From: Clostridia bacterium
GTDB taxonomy: Bacteria > Bacillota > Clostridia > Christensenellales > UBA1242
Reading direction: 5' to 3'
Length of the DNA: 64,000 bases
NCBI GenBank assembly: GCA_022793335.1
Contig: JAAWCQ010000003.1
Coordinates: forward strand, 53,326-117,325
Below the pieces are notes generated by a model. That model was not told the origin of the DNA. It made no database searches and saw only the letters and a program-made list of their open reading frames with translations. This document shows positions 45,807 to 53,401 of the stretch, in pieces; positions within the stretch are counted from its first letter, which is position 1; each line of letters opens with the position of its first letter. The position numbers and the translations under genes were made by a program.

Positions 45807-46262
45807 TTAAGTATTTTGTAGAAAATCAGTATTTGTTACATTTTCCCAAATATCACTTAATAAAAACCCGTTCAATTTTGCATTATGTATAAAATCATCT
45901 ATGTTATTATAGAATTGAGTTTCACCAGTATGTATATTTAGTAATGCAATTTTCTTTTTATTGTCATCAAACATGACCCCATATCTTGTCTGATTAAGTG
46001 TAAATTCAACTTCACCATAGTTTTTATATGCATTGACAAAGTCGTCGAAATTTGCTAAAAGGGCAGAGTTGCCTTTTCTATACTGTTCAATAGCGTTGTT
46101 TAAGGATGGGATATTTCTAATACCTGCTACATTAGGATGTCTAAATGATTCTTCTGATTGATGCCATCCGCAATTCTGGCAAATTCCGTTTCCATAATTG
46201 TCTATTACAATGATATTTTTACAAACATCACATTTAACATTTTTATTATATAATTTTTTCAT
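45807..46262 (-). CDS. Zinc-ribbon immunity-like protein, copy 2
   Basis: 151 residues, the most divergent of the four paralogues. Zinc ribbon CDVCKNIIVI...CQNCGW (about 11-33), then NIPSLNNAIEQYRKGNSALLANFDDFVNAYKNY, aligning with the NLISLNKAKQLY core of its relatives, and the end AKLNGFLLSDIWENVTNTDFLQ. GGAG ribosome binding site 11 bases after the stop of a toxin-tail remnant. Function inferred as for copy 1. Confidence 0.58.
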   Translation of the reverse strand: MKKLYNKNVKCDVCKNIIVIDNYGNGICQNCGWHQSEESFRHPNVAGIRNIPSLNNAIEQYRKGNSALLANFDDFVNAYKNYGEVEFTLNQTRYGVMFDDNKKKIALLNIHTGETQFYNNIDDFIHNAKLNGFLLSDIWENVTNTDFLQNT

Positions 46263-46272
46263 TTTTTCTCCA

Positions 46273-46335
46273 TTAACAAAAAGAATTGTCTACATTACAA
46301 TGTTCTTCGCCTCTGAGGTTGAAAGGTCTTAACAT
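46273..46335 (-). pseudogene. Toxin C-terminal remnant before immunity-like gene 2
   Basis: 20 codons ending ...LRGEEHCNVDNSFC and TAA, immediately before the ribosome binding site of copy 2. The last 13 codons match the remnant at 47459 (LRDEKHCNVDNSFC), and the flanking DNA of about 57 bases is nearly identical in both places. Confidence 0.5.
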
Positions 46336-46343
46336 TTATTTAG

Positions 46344-46787
46344 TTATTGTAACCAATCCCTATTTGTAGTATCGTTCCAAATATCTTTTAAAAGTTTGTT
46401 GTCTATTTGGGCTTTTTCTTTAAATTCATTAACAGATTTAAAAGTATTACACTTCTCAGTATTTACTAAAAATAAATCAACAATATCATTTTTTCCACGA
46501 GTAACACCATAAGTTTTCCCTTGATAAGAAAATTGCATTTCTCCATAAAAGTTTAATCCTGATATAAAATCATTAAAATCTGGAATGAAAGGCTTTTTCT
46601 CAATGTATAGTGCTTTTGCTTTGTTTAAAGATATTAAATTGGGACATATTACTCTGTCAGGAAACTCTTCATTAAGAGAGCTTTTTATCCAAGAACAATT
46701 AAGGCACTTACTACCATTTCCAACTTTATCTACTAAAATTAAGTTGCCACAAACAGGGCATTTTGCTTGAATGTTTTGCTTTTGCAT
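46344..46787 (-). CDS. Zinc-ribbon immunity-like protein, copy 3
   Basis: 147 residues. Zinc ribbon CPVCGNLILVDKVGNGSKCLNC (in parts, about 10-31), then CPNLISLNKAKALYIEKKPFIPDFNDFISGL, FSYQGKTYGVTRG and the end AQIDNKLLKDIWNDTTNRDWLQ. Clear paralogue of copies 1 and 4. Ribosome binding site AAAGGAG. Preceded by the longest toxin-tail remnant of the array. Confidence 0.6.
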   Translation of the reverse strand: MQKQNIQAKCPVCGNLILVDKVGNGSKCLNCSWIKSSLNEEFPDRVICPNLISLNKAKALYIEKKPFIPDFNDFISGLNFYGEMQFSYQGKTYGVTRGKNDIVDLFLVNTEKCNTFKSVNEFKEKAQIDNKLLKDIWNDTTNRDWLQ

Positions 46788-46805
46788 TTTAATCTCCTTT
46801 ACACT

Positions 46806-46955
46806 TTAACAATAAGAATTGTTTATTTCATCTAAAAAATCTTGACGAGGTTTATTTTTGTTCCAATCCCAAGGGTGATCATGCGGAAACTTGTGCACTC
46901 CTTCTTTATTGGAGTGTCACCAATCTCTATTTCAAATGGCTTTACCATCAGGGTG
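46806..46955 (-). pseudogene. Toxin C-terminal remnant with in-frame stops before immunity-like gene 3
   Basis: One frame reads HPDGKAI, stop, NRDW, stop, then HSNKEGVHKFPHDHPWDW followed by NKNKPRQDFLDEINNSYC and TAA. The His/Asp/Trp-rich core (FPHDHPWDW) is shared with the remnant at 45653. Two nonsense codons show decay. This pattern is what remains when a polymorphic-toxin C-terminal module is displaced while its immunity gene is kept. Confidence 0.55.
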
Positions 46956-46980
46956 TTATTTTTAGTTAGTTTTTATATAA

Positions 46981-47448
46981 TTATTGCAACCAATATCTAT
47001 CAGTAGTATCATCCCAAATGTCTTTTAAAAGTTTACCATCAATTTTTGCATTGTTTTTAAAGTCTTCGTCATCATTAAAGATGTCTTCTTTTTTTGTTTG
47101 CGAATTAAACAAACTTATTTTAGTTTCTTTATTTTTATCAAATAACAATTCAACTGCATAATATGTACCTTTATATTCAAACTGCATTTCACTATAACTA
47201 AACAATGCTTCGATAAATTCATCGAGGTTTGGTTCGAAAGGTTTACCTGCTTTGTAGAGTTGCTTTGCTTTGTTTAAAGAAATTAAGTTTGGATAAAAAA
47301 CTTTATTTGGATTGATATCCGCAAAATGATTATTTTTCCATTTACAAAATGGACAATCTCCTTGATCATAAACATCTTTTTTAATTTTTCTTCCACAAAC
47401 CGAACAAGACTTGTCAAAAATTTCATCGTATATATTTTTATTTTCCAT
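46981..47448 (-). CDS. Zinc-ribbon immunity-like protein, copy 4
   Basis: 155 residues. Zinc ribbon CSVCGRKIKKDVYDQGDCPFC (in parts, about 15-35), then NLISLNKAKQLYKAGKPFEPNLDEFIEALFSYSEMQFEYKG (in parts) and the same C-terminus as copy 1. It is promoter-proximal in the array. The final 85 bases differ from those of copy 1 by one or two bases, a sign of recent duplication or gene conversion. GGAG ribosome binding site. Immunity role inferred from the layout. Confidence 0.6.
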   Translation of the reverse strand: MENKNIYDEIFDKSCSVCGRKIKKDVYDQGDCPFCKWKNNHFADINPNKVFYPNLISLNKAKQLYKAGKPFEPNLDEFIEALFSYSEMQFEYKGTYYAVELLFDKNKETKISLFNSQTKKEDIFNDDEDFKNNAKIDGKLLKDIWDDTTDRYWLQ

Positions 47449-47458
47449 TTTTTCTCCA

Positions 47459-47509
47459 TTAACAAAAAGAATTGTCTACATTACAATGTTTTTCGTCTCT
47501 GAGGGGCAT
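47459..47509 (-). pseudogene. Toxin C-terminal remnant / leader peptide before immunity-like gene 4
   Basis: 16 codons, ATG to TAA, ending LRDEKHCNVDNSFC. It lies between the array promoter and copy 4, so it would be the first frame on the transcript and could be translated as a leader peptide. Same ending as the remnant at 46273. Confidence 0.45.
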
Positions 47510-47537
47510 TTATATAAATCTTGTTTGACATATTCCC

Positions 47538-47567
47538 ATTATAGCACTTTCTGTGGCAAGATTTCAA
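47538..47567 (-). promoter_or_regulatory. Promoter of the zinc-ribbon gene array
   Basis: Minus strand: TTGAAA (47567-47562), 18-nt spacer, TATAAT (47543-47538). It allows transcription of copies 4 to 1 independently of the toxin/immunity pair, which ends in its own terminator. Confidence 0.6.
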
Positions 47568-47662
47568 ATCTTTAGAAAGAAAATTGTGCCTTACAAATCA
47601 GCTTATTTGTTATTTGTGTCGGGCAGGTTGGTTGACGGCAATAAATAGTTTTGTTTTTTTAA

Positions 47663-47694
47663 ACAAAAAAAGCAGAGTTTAAGCTCTGCTTTTT
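47663..47694 (-). terminator. Terminator of the toxin/immunity-like pair
   Basis: Stem AAAAGCAGAG/CTCTGCTTTT with 6-nt loop; T run on the minus strand. It begins at the stop codon of the 47693 gene. Confidence 0.85.
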
Positions 47695-48028
47695 AAGAAT
47701 TATAATCATAGGGAATTTTATTTTTTCTTTCCCCAAGCAAATTTGTTATATATCCATCTTCAACCTTGCACCACCAATGAGGATCGTTTTTTGGAAGGTC
47801 CTGCAAAATTGACTTATCTGATAAGTCATTGTCTTTGACCAATTCTAAATCGTTTACATGGACTAGTATCTCAGCATAATCACTTCCATCAGGTCTTGAA
47901 AATACGACCTCAAAATTATTGTCTCTAAGCCAAGCAAATATAATTGTGCCGATGGCTCCTTTAAAAACACCTTCTTTTTCATATTTTTCTTTGCTTACTG
48001 TGACTCTTACTTGATCTAGCCATTTCAT
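47693..48028 (-). CDS. Small DUF4926-like putative immunity protein
   Basis: 111 residues. The start LDQVRVTVSKEKYEKEGVFKGAIGTIIFAWLRDNNFEVVFSR (in parts) with HVNDLELVKD resembles the SH3-like DUF4926 pattern, a small barrel common among immunity proteins. It begins 12 bases after the preceding gene with TAAAGGAG as ribosome binding site, so the two form an operon in the toxin-then-immunity order. Family resemblance is by motif only. Confidence 0.55.
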   Translation of the reverse strand: MKWLDQVRVTVSKEKYEKEGVFKGAIGTIIFAWLRDNNFEVVFSRPDGSDYAEILVHVNDLELVKDNDLSDKSILQDLPKNDPHWWCKVEDGYITNLLGERKNKIPYDYNS

Positions 48029-48040
48029 AATTTTTCTCCT

Positions 48041-48613
48041 TTAATCTTTTAATAATGGTGTGGCAATTTTGATTTTGCCTTCTGGCCAAACAACGCAACC
48101 TGTATGGCAATTGAATTTTTCATGAGAATGTTCATTTTTGCCATCTAAAACAAAATTTATTTGAATATGTTGTCCATTTTCGTTTAACGTTTTTAATTGA
48201 TACTGATTATTAAGAAAACCTCGTGAAATTTCTTGTGAAATTTTTTCATACAATTCATTGGCATTTTCTTTATTATAACCCATGCTTCTCATCATAGCAA
48301 ATTTATTTTCTTCAAATAATAAGTATTTTGTTATTTTTTCTTGCGGGAAGTCCAGTATCACATGATTTAATTTTGTAGGAAGCCAGAGACATCGACAACG
48401 AGGATGTTTATATAACGGCAAATTGTTACCTTTAAATATAGTTTTGTTTAAGGCAACACAATATGCACATGTATTTGATATTTCATCATCTATTGCTTTG
48501 CCATTACAAATTTCAATATCTTTAGTGCTTATGCTTGTGCGTTTAGCCCAGCAATCACAAGGAATACCCAATAATAATTTTATAAAATTGCCTAGTTGTT
48601 CTAAAATATCCAT
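48041..48613 (-). CDS. Putative toxin with CxxC...HPRCRC (MuF-like) and DUF6883-like regions
   Basis: 190 residues, no signal peptide. The N-terminal part has CAYCVALNKTIFKG and LYKHPRCRCLW (about 47-78), the CxxC...HPxCRC signature of phage MuF/SPP1 gp7-type head proteins that are often fused to toxin domains. The C-terminal part (about 90-190: KITKYLLFEENKFAMMRSMGY, then HSHEKFNCHTGCVVWPEGKIKIATPLL in parts) follows the DUF6883 pattern of polymorphic toxin systems. AAAGGAG ribosome binding site and own promoter. It is followed at 12 bases by a small immunity-like gene. The activity is unknown; the toxin call rests on these motifs and the layout. Confidence 0.5.
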   Translation of the reverse strand: MDILEQLGNFIKLLLGIPCDCWAKRTSISTKDIEICNGKAIDDEISNTCAYCVALNKTIFKGNNLPLYKHPRCRCLWLPTKLNHVILDFPQEKITKYLLFEENKFAMMRSMGYNKENANELYEKISQEISRGFLNNQYQLKTLNENGQHIQINFVLDGKNEHSHEKFNCHTGCVVWPEGKIKIATPLLKD

Positions 48614-48633
48614 TTTTTCTCCTTTGTAAGTTT

Positions 48634-48663
48634 ATTATAGGAGCAAAATATTTGAGAAATCAA
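48634..48663 (-). promoter_or_regulatory. Promoter of the toxin/immunity-like pair
   Basis: Minus strand: TTGATT (48663-48658), 18-nt spacer, TATAAT (48639-48634), about 20 nt before the start codon. Confidence 0.6.
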
Positions 48664-48669
48664 TGATGA

Positions 48670-48702
48670 CTGACAAAATTTGTGATAATTGCAAAATTTG
48701 TC
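48670..48702. promoter_or_regulatory. Palindrome in the divergent region upstream of cwlD
   Basis: TGACAAAATTTG and CAAAATTTGTCA flank a 9-nt centre, a 12-bp inverted repeat with one mismatch. It lies between the divergent toxin and cwlD promoters and 13 bases before the cwlD start, so it may be an operator. Confidence 0.45.
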
Positions 48703-48714
48703 AAATACAATATC

Positions 48715-49413
48715 ATGATGAAACTTAAATTTTTGACTATAAAAAAGAAGACTATTATTGCTATTTTCTTGTGTTTTTTATGCGTTGGTGTTTTTTGCGG
48801 AGCTTTTTATTCTGTCAAAGTGGCGGCAATTCCTAAGTATAAGCACAGCATTGTTATAGATGTCGGGCATGGCGGCAGGGATGGCGGAGCAATTGGGGTT
48901 AGCACTGGTGTGACTGAGAGTGAGCTTAATCTCACTTATGCTAAAAAGCTTGCCGAGCTTGCTGGCGATTTTGGAATTAAAGCTACTCTCACTCGCAACG
49001 ACATGAAAGGGCTTTATGATGAAAATGCTTCAAACAAGAAAAAGAGTGAAATGGAGAGGCGAAAGCAAATTATCAATGGAAGTGGTGCCGATTTGATGGT
49101 AAGCATTCACATGAATTCTTTTCCGCTTCCTTCTTGTGAGGGTGCAGCTGTCTTTTATGCGAAGGGCAGTGAAAGTGGGTTTGACCTTGCCAAAAGTGTG
49201 CAGTTGAACATATGCAAATCTTTCTCAAGTGCAAGAGATTATGTAAGTGTGGGTGACTATTATGTCATCAATACTGCTAAGATGCCAGCAATACTTATTG
49301 AGTGTGGCTTTTTGTCAAGTCCTAAAGAAGAAAAGTTGCTTGTAAGCGAAAAATATTGTGAAAAGTTTTGTTACAGCATTTTAGCTGGAATAATCTCTTA
49401 TTTTGAAATGTAA
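48715..49413 (+). CDS. cwlD: N-acetylmuramoyl-L-alanine amidase, CwlD type
   Basis: About 232 residues from the ATG at 48715 (a second ATG follows at once at 48718); a GTG at 48682 is in frame but lies inside a palindrome. Membrane/signal segment (about 11-35), then an amidase_3 domain with zinc ligands in VIDVGHGGRDGGAIG, a Glu in TESELNL, and DLMVSIHMNSF; catalytic Glu in PAILIECGFLS. CwlD works with PdaA to make muramic-delta-lactam in spore cortex, the substrate mark for SleB encoded at 6765. No ribosome binding site is seen; TACAAT at 48706 lies only four bases upstream of the ATG. Confidence 0.85.
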   Translation: MMKLKFLTIKKKTIIAIFLCFLCVGVFCGAFYSVKVAAIPKYKHSIVIDVGHGGRDGGAIGVSTGVTESELNLTYAKKLAELAGDFGIKATLTRNDMKGLYDENASNKKKSEMERRKQIINGSGADLMVSIHMNSFPLPSCEGAAVFYAKGSESGFDLAKSVQLNICKSFSSARDYVSVGDYYVINTAKMPAILIECGFLSSPKEEKLLVSEKYCEKFCYSILAGIISYFEM

Positions 49414-49751
49414 GTTTATTTTAATAGCTTTTAAAATTATGGTTTTAACATAAAAAAGGAATTGTGATTTTATTTTTTATAGTGTTGTTATTTAATTAAC
49501 ATTGTGGTGTTTTTTAATAAAATTGTGATTTAATTAAAATTTTGTATTTTCCAATCAAATAGTGATTTGATTTGTGGGGTTGTTCAATTTAAAAAGTGAT
49601 TTGGTTAAAAAAAATTGATTTTAAATTTTTGTTTCGTATATTAAATTCAAATAAAAAAGGAGGCGGCTGCCTCTTTTTAAGTTTTTATTAAGACCAATTT
49701 TGATTGACTTTTTTTTGATTTAATTGTACTATTCTTTCAAGGAGAGAAATT
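49414..49751. other. AT-rich gap with repeated GTGATTT words and a terminator
   Basis: No gene. The heptamer GTGATTT occurs four times (about 49464, 49525, 49562, 49602) in similar AT context, at spacings of roughly 61, 37 and 40 bases. A hairpin with GGAGGC/GCCTC core and T run (49653-49679) looks like a terminator ahead of gmk. Confidence 0.4.
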
Positions 49752-50315
49752 ATGTTTATTGCTTTTAGTGGTGTTTCATCGAGTGGAAAAAACACTGTTA
49801 TGAACGAGCTTATCAAAAAAAGAGAAAATTTAAAAGTTTTAGAGCGCTCATCTTGCACGACGCGTGCACCAAGAGAGAGTGACAAACAGTTTAATACATA
49901 CATTTATTATTCTGACGAGGAGTTTAAAAAGGGCATTGAGGAAGGTCTATTCTTTGAGTATGAGGATGTGCATGGGCATTATTATGGCACAATTTTAGAA
50001 AGGCTTCAGTTTGCGGCAGAGGATGTTGATAATGACTATATTCGCGATATTGATGTCAAGGGTGTTGTCAATTTGAAGAAATTTTTTGCTGACAAATGTG
50101 GGATTATTTCGATATTTTTGGATGCGCCAAACGATGTTTTAAGAGAGCGACTTTTAAAAAGAGGTGACAGACCTGAAGACATTGAGAAAAGGCTTTCAAG
50201 AAGTGAGATGGAGCGTTCTTATAAAGATCGTTATGACCTTGTAGTTGAAAACATTGACCTTGATAAGACTGTGGCGACCATATCGGCATTTATTGATAAG
50301 GTCAAAGGAGTTTAA
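49752..50315 (+). CDS. gmk: Guanylate kinase
   Basis: 187 residues. P-loop is GVSSSGKNTV instead of the usual GPSGxGKxT; the GMP-binding region has CTTRAPRESDKQ, YIYYSDEEFKKGIEEG and EDVHGHYYGT. The lid RLLKRGDRPEDIEKRL is present. It phosphorylates GMP to GDP. AAGGAG ribosome binding site. It is monocistronic, not joined to rpoZ as is usual. The slightly atypical P-loop (Asn in place of a Gly/Ser/Thr after GK) is worth noting but the fold call is secure. Confidence 0.9.
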   Translation: MFIAFSGVSSSGKNTVMNELIKKRENLKVLERSSCTTRAPRESDKQFNTYIYYSDEEFKKGIEEGLFFEYEDVHGHYYGTILERLQFAAEDVDNDYIRDIDVKGVVNLKKFFADKCGIISIFLDAPNDVLRERLLKRGDRPEDIEKRLSRSEMERSYKDRYDLVVENIDLDKTVATISAFIDKVKGV

Positions 50316-50317
50316 AC

Positions 50318-50349
50318 AAAAAGACTGCATTATGCAGTCTTTTTTTAAT
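50318..50349. terminator. Terminator of gmk
   Basis: A 12-bp stem AAAAAGACTGCA/TGCAGTCTTTTT with TTA loop, T runs on both strands; also serves the converging gene at 50365. Confidence 0.9.
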
Positions 50350-50364
50350 TCAATTTTTGTCTGA

Positions 50365-50892
50365 TTATGCTTGAATATTTTTGTTTTCTTTTTCAGCGGC
50401 AGCTTGAGTTTGTTTTGCTGTCTTTTTCATAGATGTAGTATGTTTTGGGGTGGTAGATGAGGCTTTTGCAACAGCATCGACTTTGTTTGCGATAGCTTTG
50501 CATTCTTTTGTAATTTTATCCTCATTATTTAATGGGTCGATTATACCTTCGCCTTCAAAAACCAAAGTTTCAACACCGTTGTATGAAGTCACCATTCCAA
50601 TGCAGCCGTCAGCTTTGGCAATAGTGACAAAAAGAGGGTCTTTTCTTGTCAAGCTTTCAAGAGTTTCAAATCTGCCAATATGATATATTTTTTGATTTAT
50701 TCTTTTAGTTGCTACAGGCATTTTTTTGCCGCCAAATTCTATTTCGCTTACAATTCTGTCAAACAAAACTACGCGATAGGCAGACTTTGGAATTCTTATG
50801 TCGAGTATATTTGTTGTGTCAACTTGTCTGGTCTTATTTTGGGGTACAACATTTTTGTTTGTTGTTATGCTGGCATAGTGTTTAATTTCCAT
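50365..50892 (-). CDS. Hypothetical protein with Lys/Ala-rich tail
   Basis: 175 residues from the ATG at 50892 with GGAGGG upstream; an earlier ATG at 50907 overlaps that site. A compact N-terminal part (about 1-120: DIRIPKSAYRVVLFDRIVSEIEFGGKKMP) looks beta-rich; the last 45 residues (SSTTPKHTTSMKKTAKQTQAAAEKE in part) are low-complexity and basic. No signal or membrane segment. Family unknown. Confidence 0.55.
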   Translation of the reverse strand: MEIKHYASITTNKNVVPQNKTRQVDTTNILDIRIPKSAYRVVLFDRIVSEIEFGGKKMPVATKRINQKIYHIGRFETLESLTRKDPLFVTIAKADGCIGMVTSYNGVETLVFEGEGIIDPLNNEDKITKECKAIANKVDAVAKASSTTPKHTTSMKKTAKQTQAAAEKENKNIQA

Positions 50893-51090
50893 AAGTTTGC
50901 CCTCCATTCTTTCATAGTTAGTTTAACCCAAAATGGCAATAAAGTCAATAAAATCTGCTTAAAAACTTTTTAAAGGAGATTTAAGCTTGAAAAATCGTCT
51001 AAAAAGTGCAGGGGTGAAAAATGCAAGTGAATTTCAACTTAAAAACATTTTAAAAAACCTTTTTCGGCAAATATTGACAAGAATGTATAA

Positions 51091-51097
51091 TGACGAA
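51091..51097 (+). promoter_or_regulatory. Spo0A-box-like site upstream of spoIIE
   Basis: TGACGAA fits the 0A-box consensus TGNCGAA and lies just upstream of the spoIIE start. spoIIE is a Spo0A-activated gene in other spore formers. A TTGACA stands at 51074 and TATAAT at 51086, but their mutual spacing is not a normal promoter. Confidence 0.45.
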
Positions 51098-51106
51098 TGA
51101 AGGTAT

Positions 51107-53401
51107 GTGTTTTATAATTTTTTTATGAAATCAAAATTAAATTATGTAATAAAATTTTTGGCATTTATGTTGCTTTTCTTTGTGCTTTCAAGGGCTGGTG
51201 TGAACGGTGAAATTTATCCTTTTGCTTTTGCTATGCTTTTTGCACTTGCTTGGGCAAATCAAAAGGTGTGGCTCCTTGCTCCGGCATATTTAATAGGTTG
51301 CATTGCAAACAATTATTCTTTTGAAGGCATAATTTCGACTGTGGTGACAGTGCTGCTGTTAGTATTGCCTTATTATGTGCATATCGCCATCAAAAAGCCT
51401 ATGTTTAAATGGGAGCTTTTTATTTTTGCAGGGTTAAGTCAGGTCTCCTTTGTTGTCTTTTCTGCATTAAGCGGAATGCAAATATATTATATAGTCCTTT
51501 CAATAGTAGTAGGGCTTGTATATCTTTATCTGTCAGTTTTTGTGTTTGAGTCTCTTTTAAGGCGGGGCTTTTCTTATAAGCTGACGCTTCCTGAGGTTAT
51601 CGCAGGCGGGATAATTCTCATGAGTGTGGCGAGCGGGTTGACAAGTTGCAACTTTTTTGGTTTTTCTTTTCTTAAACTGTTTGTTGCATTTTGTTTGCTT
51701 GCCATTTCGCAGGTGACGAGCAGTGGAAGAACGATGATTTTTGCCTCTTTAATGGGGCTTGGCTCGCTTATAAGTGGAAACAATCCAATTTTTATGGCGC
51801 CTTTTATCATTTGGGCGTTGGCGATAATAGCTTTTAAGTTTTCAAATCGAATCTTTTCAGCAATGGCTCTTCTTTTAAGTGAGGTTTTGATAATTTTTTA
51901 TTTTGACCTATATTATGGTTTCAGTGTTGCTTCCTTTTTGCCTGTGCCTATTGCGGCAGTTATATTTTTGGCCATTCCTAAAAACTTTTATCAGTCACTC
52001 TCTCTTCTATTGTCAACAGGCAGCGAACGAAGTGGTGTTAAATGTCTGTTAAATCGAAATCGTGACCTTATGCAAAGGCGGCTTAACAGGCTGGGTGAAG
52101 TGTTTTATGATATGAATGCTGTCTTTCGCAGTCTCATTAAAAAAGAGGCGAGCGAGGACGAAATTAAAGAAATGCTCTATGAAGAGCTTAAAAGCTCTAT
52201 TTGTAAGAATTGTCCAGAACACAAGCATTGTCATCGCACCTTCAGTGAAGACACGCGCAAGATTTTCATCAATCTTGTTTCGATTGCTTTTGCGAGGGGA
52301 AAGATAACTTTGCTTGACCTTCCAAGTTATCTTTCATCAAGGTGTTCTCAGGCAGGGCGGCTTATTTCAGAGGTAAACACGCTGACCAGTCAATATAAAA
52401 ATTACAGTCAACTTGTCGGAAACATTGACACAAGCAAGCTTCTTATTTCAGACCAGCTTGAAGGAATTTCTCTTTTGATGAAGTCGCTAGCTGGCGAGGT
52501 TGACACCATGATAAGTCTTGACGGCGCTAGAGAACAGCGGCTTATTGATGAGCTGTCTTCAAACAATATTATCTGCAGTGATGCGGTGGTCTATGAAAGA
52601 GATGCGCGCACCTTTATGGCAACTCTAGTTGTCAGGGAGGAAGATGTCAATAAGCTTAAACTCCAAGGCATTACCTCAAAAATCTGTGGCAACAAAATGG
52701 TGATAAGCGATGTTTATCCAACCGAAAAAGCAGGGCTTGTGGCGGTCAATTTGAAAACAGCGCCTCGCTTTGATTGCATATTTGGACTTGCAAGCATGAC
52801 CAAGAGTGGTGGCTCGGTGTCAGGTGACAGGCACTCGATTGAGAGGCTGGACGGTGACAGGTTTATCTTTGCCATTTGCGACGGAATGGGCAGTGGAGCG
52901 GTGGCTGGCAAGAAGGCTGAGACGGCAATAGGACTTATTGAAAATTTTTATAAGGCAGGCTTTGAAAGTGAAATCATACTTTCTTCTGTCAATAAACTTA
53001 TGAATTTGGAAGGCAATGACATATTTTCAAGCATGGATATTTGCATTGTTGATTTAAAAGATGGAATAGGTGATTTTATCAAAATGGGTGCGGCAAGCTC
53101 ATATATTCGTGGCGAGGAAGGCTGCGAAATCGTGGAGTGCAATTCGCTTCCTATGGGCATTTTAGATAATGCAAAAGCGGTCACTAAAAAGGTGGTTTTA
53201 AACAATCAAGACTACATAATTCTCTGCTCAGATGGCATAAATGACGCCTTTGGCAGTGACGGAGATTTTAAAGATTTTCTGCTTTCTGTCAAAGGTCAAA
53301 ATCCTCAAGAATATGCAGACCAAATTCTTGAAAGAGCGGTGGCGGCAAACAGCGGTTTTGCAGTTGATGATATGACTGTGCTGGTGGTAAAAATCTTTTA
53401 A
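51107..53401 (+). CDS. spoIIE: Stage II sporulation protein E
   Basis: 764 residues from GTG 51107 (GAAGG four bases upstream) or 758 from ATG 51125. Ten or so membrane segments (about 10-310) are followed by a central regulatory region with KNCPEHKHCHRTF, and a PP2C phosphatase domain (about 545-764) with AICDGMGSGAVAGKKAE and the metal-binding VDDMTVLVV near the end. SpoIIE sits at the polar septum and dephosphorylates SpoIIAA to release SigF in the forespore. A seven-codon frame (ATG 51105 to TGA 51128) overlaps the ATG 51125 start as ATGA, so translational coupling is possible. Confidence 0.93.
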   Translation: MFYNFFMKSKLNYVIKFLAFMLLFFVLSRAGVNGEIYPFAFAMLFALAWANQKVWLLAPAYLIGCIANNYSFEGIISTVVTVLLLVLPYYVHIAIKKPMFKWELFIFAGLSQVSFVVFSALSGMQIYYIVLSIVVGLVYLYLSVFVFESLLRRGFSYKLTLPEVIAGGIILMSVASGLTSCNFFGFSFLKLFVAFCLLAISQVTSSGRTMIFASLMGLGSLISGNNPIFMAPFIIWALAIIAFKFSNRIFSAMALLLSEVLIIFYFDLYYGFSVASFLPVPIAAVIFLAIPKNFYQSLSLLLSTGSERSGVKCLLNRNRDLMQRRLNRLGEVFYDMNAVFRSLIKKEASEDEIKEMLYEELKSSICKNCPEHKHCHRTFSEDTRKIFINLVSIAFARGKITLLDLPSYLSSRCSQAGRLISEVNTLTSQYKNYSQLVGNIDTSKLLISDQLEGISLLMKSLAGEVDTMISLDGAREQRLIDELSSNNIICSDAVVYERDARTFMATLVVREEDVNKLKLQGITSKICGNKMVISDVYPTEKAGLVAVNLKTAPRFDCIFGLASMTKSGGSVSGDRHSIERLDGDRFIFAICDGMGSGAVAGKKAETAIGLIENFYKAGFESEIILSSVNKLMNLEGNDIFSSMDICIVDLKDGIGDFIKMGAASSYIRGEEGCEIVECNSLPMGILDNAKAVTKKVVLNNQDYIILCSDGINDAFGSDGDFKDFLLSVKGQNPQEYADQILERAVAANSGFAVDDMTVLVVKIF

